NCBI GenBank assembly: GCA_937995995.1
Contig: CALKIP010000255.1
Location: 1-20,690, forward strand
Length of the DNA stretch: 20,690 bases
Direction of reading: 5' to 3'
From: an uncultured bacterium
GTDB lineage: Bacteria > Gemmatimonadota > Gemmatimonadetes > Longimicrobiales > RSA9
Both the position numbers and the translations under genes were made by a program. A model generated the notes under the pieces. The model was not told where the DNA came from. It searched no databases and saw only the letters and a list, made by a program, of their open reading frames with translations. Shown here one piece after another: positions 6,928 to 14,612 of the stretch (positions within the stretch are counted from its first letter, which is position 1; each line of letters starts with the position of its first letter).

Positions 6928-7527
6928 CTACCGCCCGGGTGGCGCCGCCGGTTGGAACCGCTCTTCGGCCGGTGGCGGCTGGAATTCAAAGACATCCAGG
7001 TATCGTCCCGCCTCTCGCTCGCGTTCCAGCCACGCCTCATACCCTGACGGGACCAGACCACCGGACGAAGTTTGTTTCTTCGCCGCACGGATGGCGAGGA
7101 CGTTGGCGTACTCGTTTTGCGGGTGGCCGGCATGGCCGCGAACCCAGCGCCAGTCCACCTGGTGCCGCCTCGCCTCATCGGCGAGTTCGCGCCAGAGATC
7201 GACGTTCTCGATCGGGCCGCCCTTGCGCTTCCAGCCCCGGCGGATCCACCCGTGGATCCACTCGCGCATTCCCTTGATGAGGTATTGTGAATCCGAGGTG
7301 AAGACGACCCGGCAGGGACGTTTCAGTGCGCGAAGGCCCTCGATGGCGCTTCGGATCGCCATGCGGTTGTTCGTCGTCGCCGGCTCACTGACCCAGTAAT
7401 CGCGACGCTCCCAGTGGTCGCCTCGCCAGAGTTCGAACATTCCGGCGGCGCCGCCAGGCGAGTCCCGGTCGGTGTACTGGATGCCGAGGCAGGATTCATC
7501 CGCGTAGATGTAGACAAGCGTTTCCAT
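6928..7527 (-). CDS. rnhA: RNase H1-fold protein with changed active-site residues
   Basis: RNase H1 cleaves the RNA of RNA-DNA hybrids with four acidic residues (Asp10, Glu48, Asp70 and Asp134 in E. coli). This 199-residue protein clearly has the fold: YADESCLG (Asp10), TTNNRM (52-56), FTSDSQYLIKGMREW (Asp79) and WVRGHAGHPQNEYAN (His132). By eye alignment the Glu48 position (after TTNNRM) is Ala57 and the Asp134 position is Asn142. Two of the four carboxylates thus seem replaced, so activity is uncertain; other acidic residues such as Glu11 might compensate. About 45 extra residues follow the domain. The start at 7527 fits the family N-terminus but has no good ribosome site. The gene converges on lipB with a five-base gap. 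Confidence 0.85.
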   Translation of the reverse strand: METLVYIYADESCLGIQYTDRDSPGGAAGMFELWRGDHWERRDYWVSEPATTNNRMAIRSAIEGLRALKRPCRVVFTSDSQYLIKGMREWIHGWIRRGWKRKGGPIENVDLWRELADEARRHQVDWRWVRGHAGHPQNEYANVLAIRAAKKQTSSGGLVPSGYEAWLEREREAGRYLDVFEFQPPPAEERFQPAAPPGR

Positions 7528-7601
7528 AGGGCGGGGAAGGTCGCCAGGAGACGACCCGAGCGCAAGCGGCCCGAGGCCTGCGCCCCCATTCGGGCGCCAA
7601 C

Positions 7602-7629
7602 TTGACAGGGCCATGAGATGGCGTAAATT
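7602..7629 (+). promoter_or_regulatory. Sigma-70-type promoter for carA
   Basis: TTGACA at 7602-7607, 16-base spacer, TAAATT at 7624-7629. Expected transcript start near 7637, about 37 bases before the carA start. It lies in the divergent spacer between the RNase H gene and carA. Confidence 0.55.
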
Positions 7630-7673
7630 CGCCCCCGGCTTAACCCTCGGCCAACTTTGCACCCGGAGGCCCC

Positions 7674-8813
7674 TTGGCCGTAGAAGCGTACCTTCTCCTG
7701 GAAGACGGCCGCACTTTCAGCGGCGAACTCGTCGGCGCCCACGACGTCGCCCTGGGCGAGGTCGTGTTCAAAACCTCGATGACGGGCTACCAGGAGGTGT
7801 TGACGGACCCGTCCTACACCGGCCAGATCGTCGCCATGACGTACCCGCTGATCGGGAACTACGGCGTCAACGACCGCGACGGGGAATCCTCGCGTACACA
7901 TGCCGCCGGCCTGGTCGTCCGTGAGCTGGCCCGCTATCACAGCAACTGGCGGGCACGGGAGTCGCTGGATGCGTACCTCGCGCGCTCGGGCGTCGTGGCG
8001 CTCACGGAGGTGGACACGCGTGCGCTGACGCGCCACATCCGCTCCGCCGGCGCGATGCGCGCCGCGATCGCTCCGGCCGATGTCTCCCGGGACGAACTCA
8101 TGGCGCGGATCCAGTCGTACCCGAAACTGGAGGGGCAGGACCTGACCGGCAGGGTGAGCACCGGCGAGCCGTACGTCGTGCCCGCGGTCGGCAAGGAGCG
8201 CTTCCACGTCGTCGCGTACGATCTCGGCATCAAGGCGCAGGCGCTCCGGCTCCTGGCCGAGCGGGGCTGCCGTGTGACCACAGTACCGGCCGGGACCCAG
8301 CCCGAAGCGCTCCTCGAGGAGGCGCCCGACGGGCTGTTCCTCTCCAGCGGACCGGGCGACCCAGCGGCGGTCGAGCCGGCGATGCGAGCTGTCCGTCTCT
8401 TCGCCGAACGCGGCATCCCCGTCTTCGGCATCTGTCTCGGACACCAGCTCGTGGCGCGGGCGTTCGGTGGCAGGACCTACAAGTTGCACTACGGCCATAG
8501 AGGCGGGAATCACCCGGTCCGTCGGCTCGAGGACGGCGCGGTAGAGATCACGGCGCAGAATCACGGATTCGCGGTCCGTGGCGGGTCGGGAGACGAGATC
8601 GAGGGGGCGCCGTCGCTCAGGGCGACGCACCTGAGCCTGAACGATGGCACGATCGAAGGACTGGCACACCGGGAGCTTCCGGTCTTCGGTGTGCAATATC
8701 ACCCGGAATCGGCTCCAGGGCCCCACGACTCGCGATATCTCTTCGACCGCTTCGTCGGCGCGATGGATGCAGGCAGGGGAGCGTCCTTGACTTCCGCGGG
8801 ATCCGAGGGTTAA
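7674..8813 (+). CDS. carA: Carbamoyl-phosphate synthase small subunit (glutamine amidotransferase)
   Basis: Hydrolyses glutamine and channels ammonia to the large subunit CarB for carbamoyl phosphate, the precursor of pyrimidines and arginine. The 379-residue product has the CarA N-terminal domain (FKTSMTGYQEVLTDPSY, residues 32-48) and a class I glutaminase domain with Cys254 in FGICLGHQLVARAFGG, SGPGDP at 225-230, and His343/Glu345 in GVQYHPESAPGP. The start is TTG at 7674: no other start codon lies nearby in frame and a GGAGG site is at 7665-7669. The short four-base spacing makes this start slightly uncertain. carB is not adjacent; sppA follows after 46 bases. Confidence 0.95.
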   Translation: MAVEAYLLLEDGRTFSGELVGAHDVALGEVVFKTSMTGYQEVLTDPSYTGQIVAMTYPLIGNYGVNDRDGESSRTHAAGLVVRELARYHSNWRARESLDAYLARSGVVALTEVDTRALTRHIRSAGAMRAAIAPADVSRDELMARIQSYPKLEGQDLTGRVSTGEPYVVPAVGKERFHVVAYDLGIKAQALRLLAERGCRVTTVPAGTQPEALLEEAPDGLFLSSGPGDPAAVEPAMRAVRLFAERGIPVFGICLGHQLVARAFGGRTYKLHYGHRGGNHPVRRLEDGAVEITAQNHGFAVRGGSGDEIEGAPSLRATHLSLNDGTIEGLAHRELPVFGVQYHPESAPGPHDSRYLFDRFVGAMDAGRGASLTSAGSEG

Positions 8814-8816
8814 GCT
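8787..8816 (+). promoter_or_regulatory. Possible promoter for sppA inside the end of carA
   Basis: TTGACT at 8787-8792, 18-base spacer, TAAGCT at 8811-8816. The -35 is good and preceded by C as in the other promoters here; the -10 is weak (three of six). It overlaps the last codons and stop of carA. Confidence 0.35.
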
Positions 8817-8859
8817 ATGCGCCCGCCCCGCACTCACATACCGCATTCGTGACGGTGGT

Positions 8860-9765
8860 TTGCGCGTGTCTCGACGAACCCTCATCGTCGCTCTCGTCCT
8901 CTCCGGCCTCTTCCTGATGACCCTGGCCGGACTCGCCCTGGCCGTCGTGGGCGCCATACGCGGTGACACGGGGCTGGTCAGGGGTGATCGGATCGCGTTG
9001 ATCGAAGTGGATGGCCTGATCGCCGATGATGCGGACTATCTGGAGCAGATCCGGAGATTCCGCAAAGATTCATCGGTTCGGGGCTTTCTGGTCGCGATCA
9101 ATTCGCCCGGCGGCGTTGTGGGACCGTCGCAAAGCCTCTACCGTGAGTTGCGGCGCATCCGGGAGGAGGGCCGGCCCGTCGTCGCCGCGATCGGGGCGGT
9201 CGGCGCTTCGGGCGGCTACTACGTCGCACTTGCTGCCGATTCGATCTTCGCAATGCCGGGCTCGATCACCGGGTCGATCGGGGTGATCATGGAGTATCCG
9301 GAAGTGAGTGGCCTGATGGAGCGGCTCGGCGTCGATATGAATGTGGTCAAGAGCGCCGAGCACAAGGATGTCGGGTCGCCGTTCCGGCCGCTTTCTCCCG
9401 CGGACCGACAGGTGCTGGAAGCGCTGATCACGGATGTCTACGACCAGTTCGTCGAGGCCGTCGCAGAGGAGCGGGCCCTTTCCGCCGCCGAGGTCTACCG
9501 ACTGGCGGACGGTCGAGTCTACTCCGGTCGTCAGGCGATCCAGCACGGACTCGTCGATCGAGTCGGAAACCTTCAGGACGCCCTGTCGGCGGTGGGGCGG
9601 ATGGCGGGTCTCGGCGACGACCCGCAGGTCGTACGACCGCCGAGGCGGGAGTTCACGCTCCTGGACTTCTTCCTGGGGCGTGGGGCGACATCGAGCCTGG
9701 CGAAATGGGCCAGGCCTCTCGAGCAGACCGGTGGGCCCCGTCTGAAGTTCGTCGTCCCGTTTTAG
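8860..9765 (+). CDS. sppA: Signal peptide peptidase SppA, short (36 kDa) type
   Basis: Membrane-anchored serine protease of the ClpP/crotonase fold that degrades cleaved signal peptides. It is about 301 residues long, matching the short form with one catalytic domain. The N-terminus has a single membrane helix at about residues 8-31. The catalytic Ser117 is in GAVGASGGYYVA and the Lys169 base is in KSAEHKD; their 52-residue spacing equals that of Bacillus SppA. NSPGG at 81-85 and GSITGSIGVI at 134-143 are further family marks. The start is TTG 8860 or, two codons later, GTG 8866; only a weak GGTGG precedes both. Confidence 0.92.
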   Translation: MRVSRRTLIVALVLSGLFLMTLAGLALAVVGAIRGDTGLVRGDRIALIEVDGLIADDADYLEQIRRFRKDSSVRGFLVAINSPGGVVGPSQSLYRELRRIREEGRPVVAAIGAVGASGGYYVALAADSIFAMPGSITGSIGVIMEYPEVSGLMERLGVDMNVVKSAEHKDVGSPFRPLSPADRQVLEALITDVYDQFVEAVAEERALSAAEVYRLADGRVYSGRQAIQHGLVDRVGNLQDALSAVGRMAGLGDDPQVVRPPRREFTLLDFFLGRGATSSLAKWARPLEQTGGPRLKFVVPF

Positions 9766-9771
9766 GTACGG

Positions 9772-9788
9772 CGGGAGCGCGGCTCCCG
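9772..9788 (+). other. Small stem-loop between sppA and the HU gene
   Basis: CGGGAGC-GCG-GCTCCCG forms a perfect seven-pair stem with a three-base loop just after the sppA stop. It lacks a T-tract, so termination would be weak at best. Confidence 0.3.
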
Positions 9789-9823
9789 GCACTCTCACCA
9801 ACGTATATCGGTACGGAGGAATC

Positions 9824-10114
9824 ATGACCAAAGCCGACCTCGTCGAGCAGGTAGCCGATGCCATCGGCCCCGGGATCACGAAGAAGGACTGTGCACTCGT
9901 GGTCGACGGCCTGCTCAACGCGATCAAGAACGCCCTCTCGGAGCACGAGAACATCGAGATTCGCGGGTTCGGCACCTTCAAGGTCCGCCGGCGCAAGTCC
10001 CGTATGGCTCGCAACCCGAGGACGGGCGACCCGGTCGAGGTGCCGGCTCGGGTGGTTCCGATCTTCAAGCCTTCGAAGGATCTCCGTCAGCAGGTCTCGG
10101 GCGGCGGCGACTGA
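9824..10114 (+). CDS. hup: HU/IHF family DNA-binding protein
   Basis: Small histone-like protein that bends and compacts DNA as a dimer. The 96-residue length and the whole sequence fit the family: helical N-terminus (MTKADLVEQVADAI), IEIRGFGTFKVRRRKSRMA at 44-62, and the DNA-contacting arm ARNPRTGDP with the intercalating proline at residue 65, ending in VVPIFKPSKDLR. HU and the two IHF subunits are hard to tell apart from one sequence, so the symbol is nominal. A clear GGAGGA site precedes the ATG. It ends just before a very strong hairpin, so it is probably the last gene of its unit. Confidence 0.93.
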   Translation: MTKADLVEQVADAIGPGITKKDCALVVDGLLNAIKNALSEHENIEIRGFGTFKVRRRKSRMARNPRTGDPVEVPARVVPIFKPSKDLRQQVSGGGD

Positions 10115-10136
10115 CGCCTTGCTCGTGTGATTTCTG

Positions 10137-10177
10137 GCACGACACCCCGTTCGAATCTCTCGAACGGGGTGTCGTGC
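10137..10177 (+). terminator. 18-bp perfect hairpin after the HU gene
   Basis: Bases 10137-10154 pair without mismatch with 10160-10177 around a five-base loop (ATCTC). Only two T bases follow on the plus strand, so this is not a textbook intrinsic terminator. Its position, 22 bases after the HU stop and before the moaD promoter, still suggests termination or protection of the HU mRNA 3' end. Confidence 0.7.
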
Positions 10178-10200
10178 TTCCGGGCCGCACATCGAATTCC

Positions 10201-10229
10201 TTGATCCCGCGGTGCATGCCGCCTAGCTT
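10201..10229 (+). promoter_or_regulatory. Possible promoter for moaDE, giving a near-leaderless transcript
   Basis: TTGATC at 10201-10206, 17-base spacer, TAGCTT at 10224-10229. The box ends six bases before the moaD ATG at 10236, so transcription would begin at or next to the start codon. No ribosome site precedes this ATG, consistent with a leaderless message. Confidence 0.4.
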
Positions 10230-10235
10230 GGGTCC

Positions 10236-10481
10236 ATGCGAATCCGCGTGCTCCTCTTCGCCCTCTATCGTGATCTCGCCGGGACCGGCGAATTCGAAGT
10301 GGATCTGCCGGCCGGAGAGACCGCGGGTGGCCTCGTGGCCCGCCTCCGAGCTCGTGGCGGTGGCCTGGAACGCTTGCCGGACGCACCACCCCTTGCCGTC
10401 AACGAAGAGTACGCGGGCCCCGACACCGTGCTCGAGGATGGCGACGAGGTCGCACTCCTTCCCCCCGTAGCGGGAGGCTGA
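10236..10481 (+). CDS. moaD: Molybdopterin synthase sulfur-carrier subunit
   Basis: Ubiquitin-fold protein whose C-terminal glycine is made into a thiocarboxylate and donates sulfur to precursor Z (cPMP) to make molybdopterin. The 81-residue product ends in PPVAGG, giving the required terminal Gly-Gly. MRIRVLLFALYRDLAG at the start and LEDGDEVALLPPVAGG at the end are typical of MoaD/ThiS proteins. moaE, its partner, follows after four bases. No ribosome site is visible upstream. MoaA, MoaC and the adenylating enzyme MoeB are not in the window. Confidence 0.93.
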   Translation: MRIRVLLFALYRDLAGTGEFEVDLPAGETAGGLVARLRARGGGLERLPDAPPLAVNEEYAGPDTVLEDGDEVALLPPVAGG

Positions 10482-10485
10482 GGCA

Positions 10486-11130
10486 ATGCGCAGCTGGATC
10501 ACGCGAGAGCCGATCGATCCCGCGGCGCTCCTCGATGAAGTCGGCGGGCCGGAAGATGGCGCGGTTCTCCTCTTTCTGGGCATCGTGCGCAACCACAACG
10601 ACGGGCGCAGCGTAAGCGGCATGCGCTACGATGCCTACGTCTCCATGGCCGAGTCCGTCCTGGCGCACATCGTCGAAGAGGCTGGCGAGCGCTGGGGCAC
10701 CGACCGCCTGACGGCCGTGCACCGCGTGGGTGAACTATCCGTGGGCGAGCCGAGCGTGGCGATCGTCGTCTCTACGCCACACCGCGCCGAGGCGTACGAG
10801 GCCAGCCGGTACGTGATCGAGGAGCTCAAGCGTCGGCTCCCGGTCTGGAAAGAGGAACATTACGTAGACGGTGAGGTCCGCTGGCTCGACGGTTACGTGC
10901 CACCGGTTTCGGCAGAAGCCGCATCCAGCGCGGCCGATGCTGAACTCCGCGGCGCCGCCGGTATCGAGCCGGTCGGGGAGCAGGTCACCGAAGCGGTCAC
11001 CGAACCGGTTACCGAACCGGTTACCGAACCGGTCACCGGCGCCGCGCCCGACACCCGTGAACCTGGGAATCGGGATGCTTCCAATACCGCTCCCGCCGGA
11101 GGCGCTTCCGAGAGCACCGGGGAATTTTAA
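10486..11130 (+). CDS. moaE: Molybdopterin synthase catalytic subunit with a repeat-rich tail
   Basis: Catalytic large subunit of molybdopterin synthase, forming a heterotetramer with MoaD. The MoaE domain covers residues 1 to about 138: FLGIVRNHNDGRSVSGMRYDAY near 30-51, HRVGELSVGEPSVAI near 79-93, and LPVWKEEHYVDG near 118-129, where Lys122 matches the essential lysine of the family. Usual length is about 150 residues. Here a tail of about 75 residues is added, rich in Ala, Glu, Pro and Thr and holding tandem VTEP units, probably disordered. A GGGAGG site at 10472-10477 serves the ATG. It forms a pair with moaD and stands just before modABC. Confidence 0.93.
   Translation: MRSWITREPIDPAALLDEVGGPEDGAVLLFLGIVRNHNDGRSVSGMRYDAYVSMAESVLAHIVEEAGERWGTDRLTAVHRVGELSVGEPSVAIVVSTPHRAEAYEASRYVIEELKRRLPVWKEEHYVDGEVRWLDGYVPPVSAEAASSAADAELRGAAGIEPVGEQVTEAVTEPVTEPVTEPVTGAAPDTREPGNRDASNTAPAGGASESTGEF
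10983..11042 (+). repeat. Five 12-base tandem units in the moaE tail
   Basis: Units at 10983, 10995, 11007, 11019 and 11031 follow the pattern GGTYACCGAACC, with small changes in the first (AGC end) and last (GGC end). They keep the reading frame and encode V-T-E-P/A. Each unit is partly self-complementary (GGTTACC, AACCGGTT), so the DNA or RNA could fold. Confidence 0.85.
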
Positions 11131-11215
11131 CCCAGCGTCGTAACCCGGCTCGGAATCGAGCGCCGACCTCGGCTCACGTCATGGATCGGCCGCGTCGCCG
11201 AACGGACACACCAAC

Positions 11216-12007
11216 ATGTTCATCTTCCGGACCCGGCGATGCGCTGCGGCTAGACGGCTGCCGCTCATGGCCTTCCTGCTCGGTCTCGCGACCGGCGCCT
11301 GTGGTGCCGGTAGTTCCGAACTCCTGGTTTCCGCGGCATCGGGCCTCGATCCCGCGATGCGTGAAATCGCTCGCGCCTTCGAGTCCGAGACCGGCGTCCC
11401 CGTGCGCCTGAACTTCGCCTCGACCGGGCAACTCGCCCATCAGATCGAGAGGGGCGCGCCGGTCGACGTCTTCGTAGCCGCCGACGGATCCTATCTCGAC
11501 ATACTGGACGAAGACGGACTCCTCCTGCGCGGGAGCCGTCGAACCTTCGCACGGGGTCGGCTCGCACTCCTTTCACCCCCGAAGGGTCCCTTCGTCCAAC
11601 GCCTGGAGGAGTTGGCCGATTCTGCCGTCGAGCTCGTGGCCATGGCCCATCCGACCCACGCACCGTACGGACTGGCGGCGCGCAGGGCGCTCGAGCGGGC
11701 GGGCATCTGGGCGGCGGTCGAGTCCAAGCTCGTCATCACGGAGAGCGTGGAGCAGTCGTACCGGTACGTCATCGGCGGGAACGTGGATGCCGCACTGGTC
11801 GCGAACTCACTCGTGTCGGAGGGGGATGCGCACGTCATCCTTGTGGATACCGCGTTCTACGGGATGCTGGACCACGAGATCGCAGTGACCCACTCTGCGC
11901 CACGGGAGTCGGCTGCGCGACGATTCGCGGCGTTCCTCTTCAATCCGGCAAGCCAGGCCATCCTGCGGCGGCACGGGATGATTCCCATGGAAGAGGAGGC
12001 GGAGTGA
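11216..12007 (+). CDS. modA: Molybdate ABC transporter, substrate-binding protein
   Basis: Periplasmic or lipid-anchored protein that captures molybdate (or tungstate) for ModBC. The 263-residue product starts with a basic and hydrophobic signal segment (residues 1-28). Cys29 in LATGAC is a possible lipoprotein cysteine, though Thr at position -3 departs from the usual box. The mature part shows the ModA pattern: LLVSAASGLDPAMREIARAF (36-55), FASTGQLAHQIERGAPVDVF (67-86), and a late NVDAALVANSLV segment. No clear ribosome site precedes ATG 11216. Its TGA overlaps the GTG of modB. The 85-base gap after moaE shows no obvious ModE operator. Confidence 0.93.
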   Translation: MFIFRTRRCAAARRLPLMAFLLGLATGACGAGSSELLVSAASGLDPAMREIARAFESETGVPVRLNFASTGQLAHQIERGAPVDVFVAADGSYLDILDEDGLLLRGSRRTFARGRLALLSPPKGPFVQRLEELADSAVELVAMAHPTHAPYGLAARRALERAGIWAAVESKLVITESVEQSYRYVIGGNVDAALVANSLVSEGDAHVILVDTAFYGMLDHEIAVTHSAPRESAARRFAAFLFNPASQAILRRHGMIPMEEEAE

Positions 12008-12759
12008 ACGGGCACGCTCTTCTGCTCTCGCTTCAGGTCACGATTCCGGCGACGATCCTCATCTTCGTAATCGGACTGGCGTTGGCGCTCGCCCTGGCCC
12101 GCTACCGGGTCCCGGCTCGGACGCTGGTCGAGACTCTGGTCTACCTGCCCCTCGTCCTCCCCCCGAGCGTGGTGGGCTACTACCTGCTCGTGGCGATGGG
12201 ACGTGGTAGCCCGATCGTGGAATGGTTCGGCTTCCGGCCCTTGTTCACGTGGTACGCCGCGGTGATCGCCGCGGTGGTGGTGGGGCTGCCCCTCATGGTG
12301 CAGGCGGCACGGGTCGCGATCGAGGAAGTCGATCCGGCTATCGAAAATGCGGCCCGACTTGCCGGCGCCTCCGAGCTCGAGGTTCTCTGGCGGGTAACCT
12401 TTCCTCTGGCACGTCGGGGCCTTCTGGCGGGGCTGGTGCTCGGAGCCGCACGCGCATTGGGCGAATTCGGCGCAACGCTCATGGTGGCCGGAAACATCCC
12501 GGGACGCACACAGACCCTCCCTCTCGCCATTTATGATGCCGTCCAGGCCCGCGACTACGCGGGGGCGAATCGCATGGTGCTCCTCATGACGATGCTAGCC
12601 TTCGCGAGCCTGTGGTTGGTGCGACACTTCGAGCGGCGCCCTCGACGATTGGAGACTCCTGCATCCCTGCACGCACCACAGCCCCAAATCATCGACGCAC
12701 CCTACGCCGCCACCCTGGCATCCCCGACGGAACATGGGCGACAAGCGCCTCGTCGTTGA
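12004..12759 (+). CDS. modB: Molybdate ABC transporter, permease
   Basis: Inner-membrane channel subunit, working as a dimer with ModA and ModC. The 251-residue product has about five membrane helices. The cytoplasmic EAA loop that docks on the ATPase reads ENAARLAGASELEVLWRVTF (residues 114-133), and ARALGEFGATLMVAGNIPG follows at 149-167. The start is GTG 12004, overlapping the modA stop, with AGGAGG just upstream. The last ~40 residues form a polar tail not needed by the fold; its coding sequence overlaps the start of modC by 26 bases. Confidence 0.95.
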   Translation: MNGHALLLSLQVTIPATILIFVIGLALALALARYRVPARTLVETLVYLPLVLPPSVVGYYLLVAMGRGSPIVEWFGFRPLFTWYAAVIAAVVVGLPLMVQAARVAIEEVDPAIENAARLAGASELEVLWRVTFPLARRGLLAGLVLGAARALGEFGATLMVAGNIPGRTQTLPLAIYDAVQARDYAGANRMVLLMTMLAFASLWLVRHFERRPRRLETPASLHAPQPQIIDAPYAATLASPTEHGRQAPRR

Positions 12760-13828
12760 TGTAGAGAAGCGGCTGGCCGCCTTCCGGCTCCAGGTGCGCC
12801 TCGAGGTCGGCACCGAGGTTCTGGTACTGTTCGGGCCTTCCGGCGCCGGCAAGACCACCACACTCGACCTGATCGCCGGGCTTGCCGACCCCGACAGTGG
12901 CGAGATCTCACTCGACGGTACGCCCTTCTACCAGCGGGATCGCCGTGGCCGGACGCGAAGCCTTCCTGCGCGCAAGCGGCGCGTGGGCTACGTCTTCCAG
13001 CACTACGCCCTTTTCCCCCACCTCACGGCAGTGGAGAACGTTGCCTTTCCGCTGCGTCGGCACCGCCGGGGCCGTGAGCGAGCTCTCGAACTCCTCGAGC
13101 GCATGCGCCTCTCCCACCTGGCCGACCGTTTTCCATATCAGCTCTCCGGCGGGCAGCAGCAGCGACTGGCCGTGGCCAGGGCGCTGGCCGTCGACCCCAG
13201 GCTTCTCCTCATGGATGAGCCGTTTTCGGCCGTGGACGCGGCGATGCGGGAGCGGATTCAGCGCGACCTGATCGAGTTGCAGGAGGAACTGCGGCTCGTC
13301 GTCATCTATGTGACGCACCGGTTGGAGGATGCCTTTGCCATGGGTGATCGGATCGCGGTCGTCCGGGAAGGGCAGATCGAACAGGTCGGTCCGATCGACG
13401 ACGTCTTCCGCCGCCCGAGCAGCGACGAGATCGCCGAGATCATGGGGATCCGCAACCTGTTCCGGGCCCGGGTTGTGGAATCGACGCCGGAATCGCTCGT
13501 CCTCGATTGGAACGGATTGCGCCTCGAGGCCGAGCCCCAGCCAGCGGAGGTCGCAGCCGAAGTGACCGCCTACATCCAACCCGAGGACATCAAGATCCTC
13601 TACCCGGACCGGCCGCTCACACGGGCCGTGCGCCACAACCAGATCACCGGCCGCATCATTGATATCCGGCTCACGCCGCTCCACCGTTCGCTTCAGGTAG
13701 AGTTGGAGACCGGATACGTGCTGGAGGTGAGATCCCCACCCTACGCCTACACTCCGCTTCGCATGGATGTCGGAGAGCCGCTCCGACTTTCGCTGCGCAA
13801 GGAAGCGCTCGTCGTGGTGCAGGCGTAG
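12734..13828 (+). CDS. modC: Molybdate ABC transporter, ATP-binding protein
   Basis: ATPase that powers molybdate import. In the 364-residue product, Walker A is GPSGAGKTT (34-42), the Q-loop YVFQHYALFPHL lies near 86-97, the signature LSGGQQQRLAVARAL starts at 137, Walker B is LLLMDEPFSAVD (157-168), and the switch His is at 195. The C-terminal ~120 residues form the TOBE/Mop-like domain that binds molybdate and can inhibit transport when the oxyanion is plentiful. ATG 12734 lies inside the end of modB, so translation is probably coupled. It ends 22 bases from the end of the convergent coxG. Confidence 0.94.
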   Translation: MGDKRLVVDVEKRLAAFRLQVRLEVGTEVLVLFGPSGAGKTTTLDLIAGLADPDSGEISLDGTPFYQRDRRGRTRSLPARKRRVGYVFQHYALFPHLTAVENVAFPLRRHRRGRERALELLERMRLSHLADRFPYQLSGGQQQRLAVARALAVDPRLLLMDEPFSAVDAAMRERIQRDLIELQEELRLVVIYVTHRLEDAFAMGDRIAVVREGQIEQVGPIDDVFRRPSSDEIAEIMGIRNLFRARVVESTPESLVLDWNGLRLEAEPQPAEVAAEVTAYIQPEDIKILYPDRPLTRAVRHNQITGRIIDIRLTPLHRSLQVELETGYVLEVRSPPYAYTPLRMDVGEPLRLSLRKEALVVVQA

Positions 13829-13850
13829 AGCGTCGCCAGCTACACGCCCG

Positions 13851-14504
13851 CTACCGAGTTGCCGAACGGCCGAAGACGCGGGCCAGTGCACTGCGGAGTG
13901 CGCGCAGCATCACCGGGATCAGGTTCACCGGCTCGGCGGCGGGGCGGCGCGGCTGGCCCGCAGATGCACCGCCCGCCGACCGGGCGGTCGGACCGGTCTC
14001 GGCGGCGCGCACCGCGCCGTCGAAAGCCACGGCCTCGGGCTCCTCTTCAACCGCCTCCAGGGTCGCGCGCACGCAATTGGCGAATTGCTGGAACATCTGC
14101 GCGGAGATTTGCTCGATCATCCCGCGTCCGAACTGCACGAGCTTGCCGACCACGTCCATCTGAACGTCGACGTGGACCTCGCAGGCGCCGTCGTCGAGTG
14201 CCACGATCTGGCTCGTCATCGTCATCTGCGCAGAGCCGCCGCCACTCTGCTCCTGCCCGGACCCCGTCATGCGCACGCGCCGATTCGCTTCGTCCAACTC
14301 TTCGAAGTGGGCCCGGCCCTTGAAGCTCCCTGTGACCGGACCCACCTTGACCCGGATACGGCCGATGAATGTGCGCTCGTCCTCGGCCTCGAGCAGTTCC
14401 GCACCGGGCAGGCAGTGTACGACACGCTCCGGGTCGATGAGGTACGACCACACACGGTCCACGGGTGCATCGACACGGAAGGTTTCCTGAAGGGTGAGTG
14501 CCAC
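13851..14504 (-). CDS. coxG: CoxG, SRPBCC-fold accessory protein of CO dehydrogenase
   Basis: CoxG proteins anchor aerobic CO dehydrogenase to the membrane and have been described as quinone-binding partners of the enzyme. The 217-residue product begins at GTG 14504, chosen because GAGGAGG lies seven bases upstream on the minus strand; the open frame further upstream is non-coding. The SRPBCC domain covers residues 1 to about 155: ETFRVDAPVDRVWSYLIDPE (7-26), HCLPGAELLE (30-39), YIGR-like FIGRIRVKVGPVTGSFKG (46-63). A Pro/Ala linker leads to a C-terminal amphipathic helix (NLIPVMLRALRSALARVFG, 194-212), a likely membrane anchor. It is divergent from coxMSL rather than inside the operon. Bases 14505-14612 upstream show nothing else that I can support. 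Confidence 0.9.
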   Translation of the reverse strand: MALTLQETFRVDAPVDRVWSYLIDPERVVHCLPGAELLEAEDERTFIGRIRVKVGPVTGSFKGRAHFEELDEANRRVRMTGSGQEQSGGGSAQMTMTSQIVALDDGACEVHVDVQMDVVGKLVQFGRGMIEQISAQMFQQFANCVRATLEAVEEEPEAVAFDGAVRAAETGPTARSAGGASAGQPRRPAAEPVNLIPVMLRALRSALARVFGRSATR

Positions 14505-14612
14505 GGTCGAGCCTCCTCGGGAAGGGGAAGAAGGATGCATTCGACGGGTCGTGCCGCCACCGCGCCGCCCGCGCGGCATGCGGATTTCGGCGACACGGGG
14601 CCAGGATGAGGC

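Noticed and set aside
10983..11042. CRISPR-like or regulatory tandem repeats
   Set aside because: Units are 12 bases with no spacers, keep the moaE frame and encode VTEP; this is a coding microrepeat.
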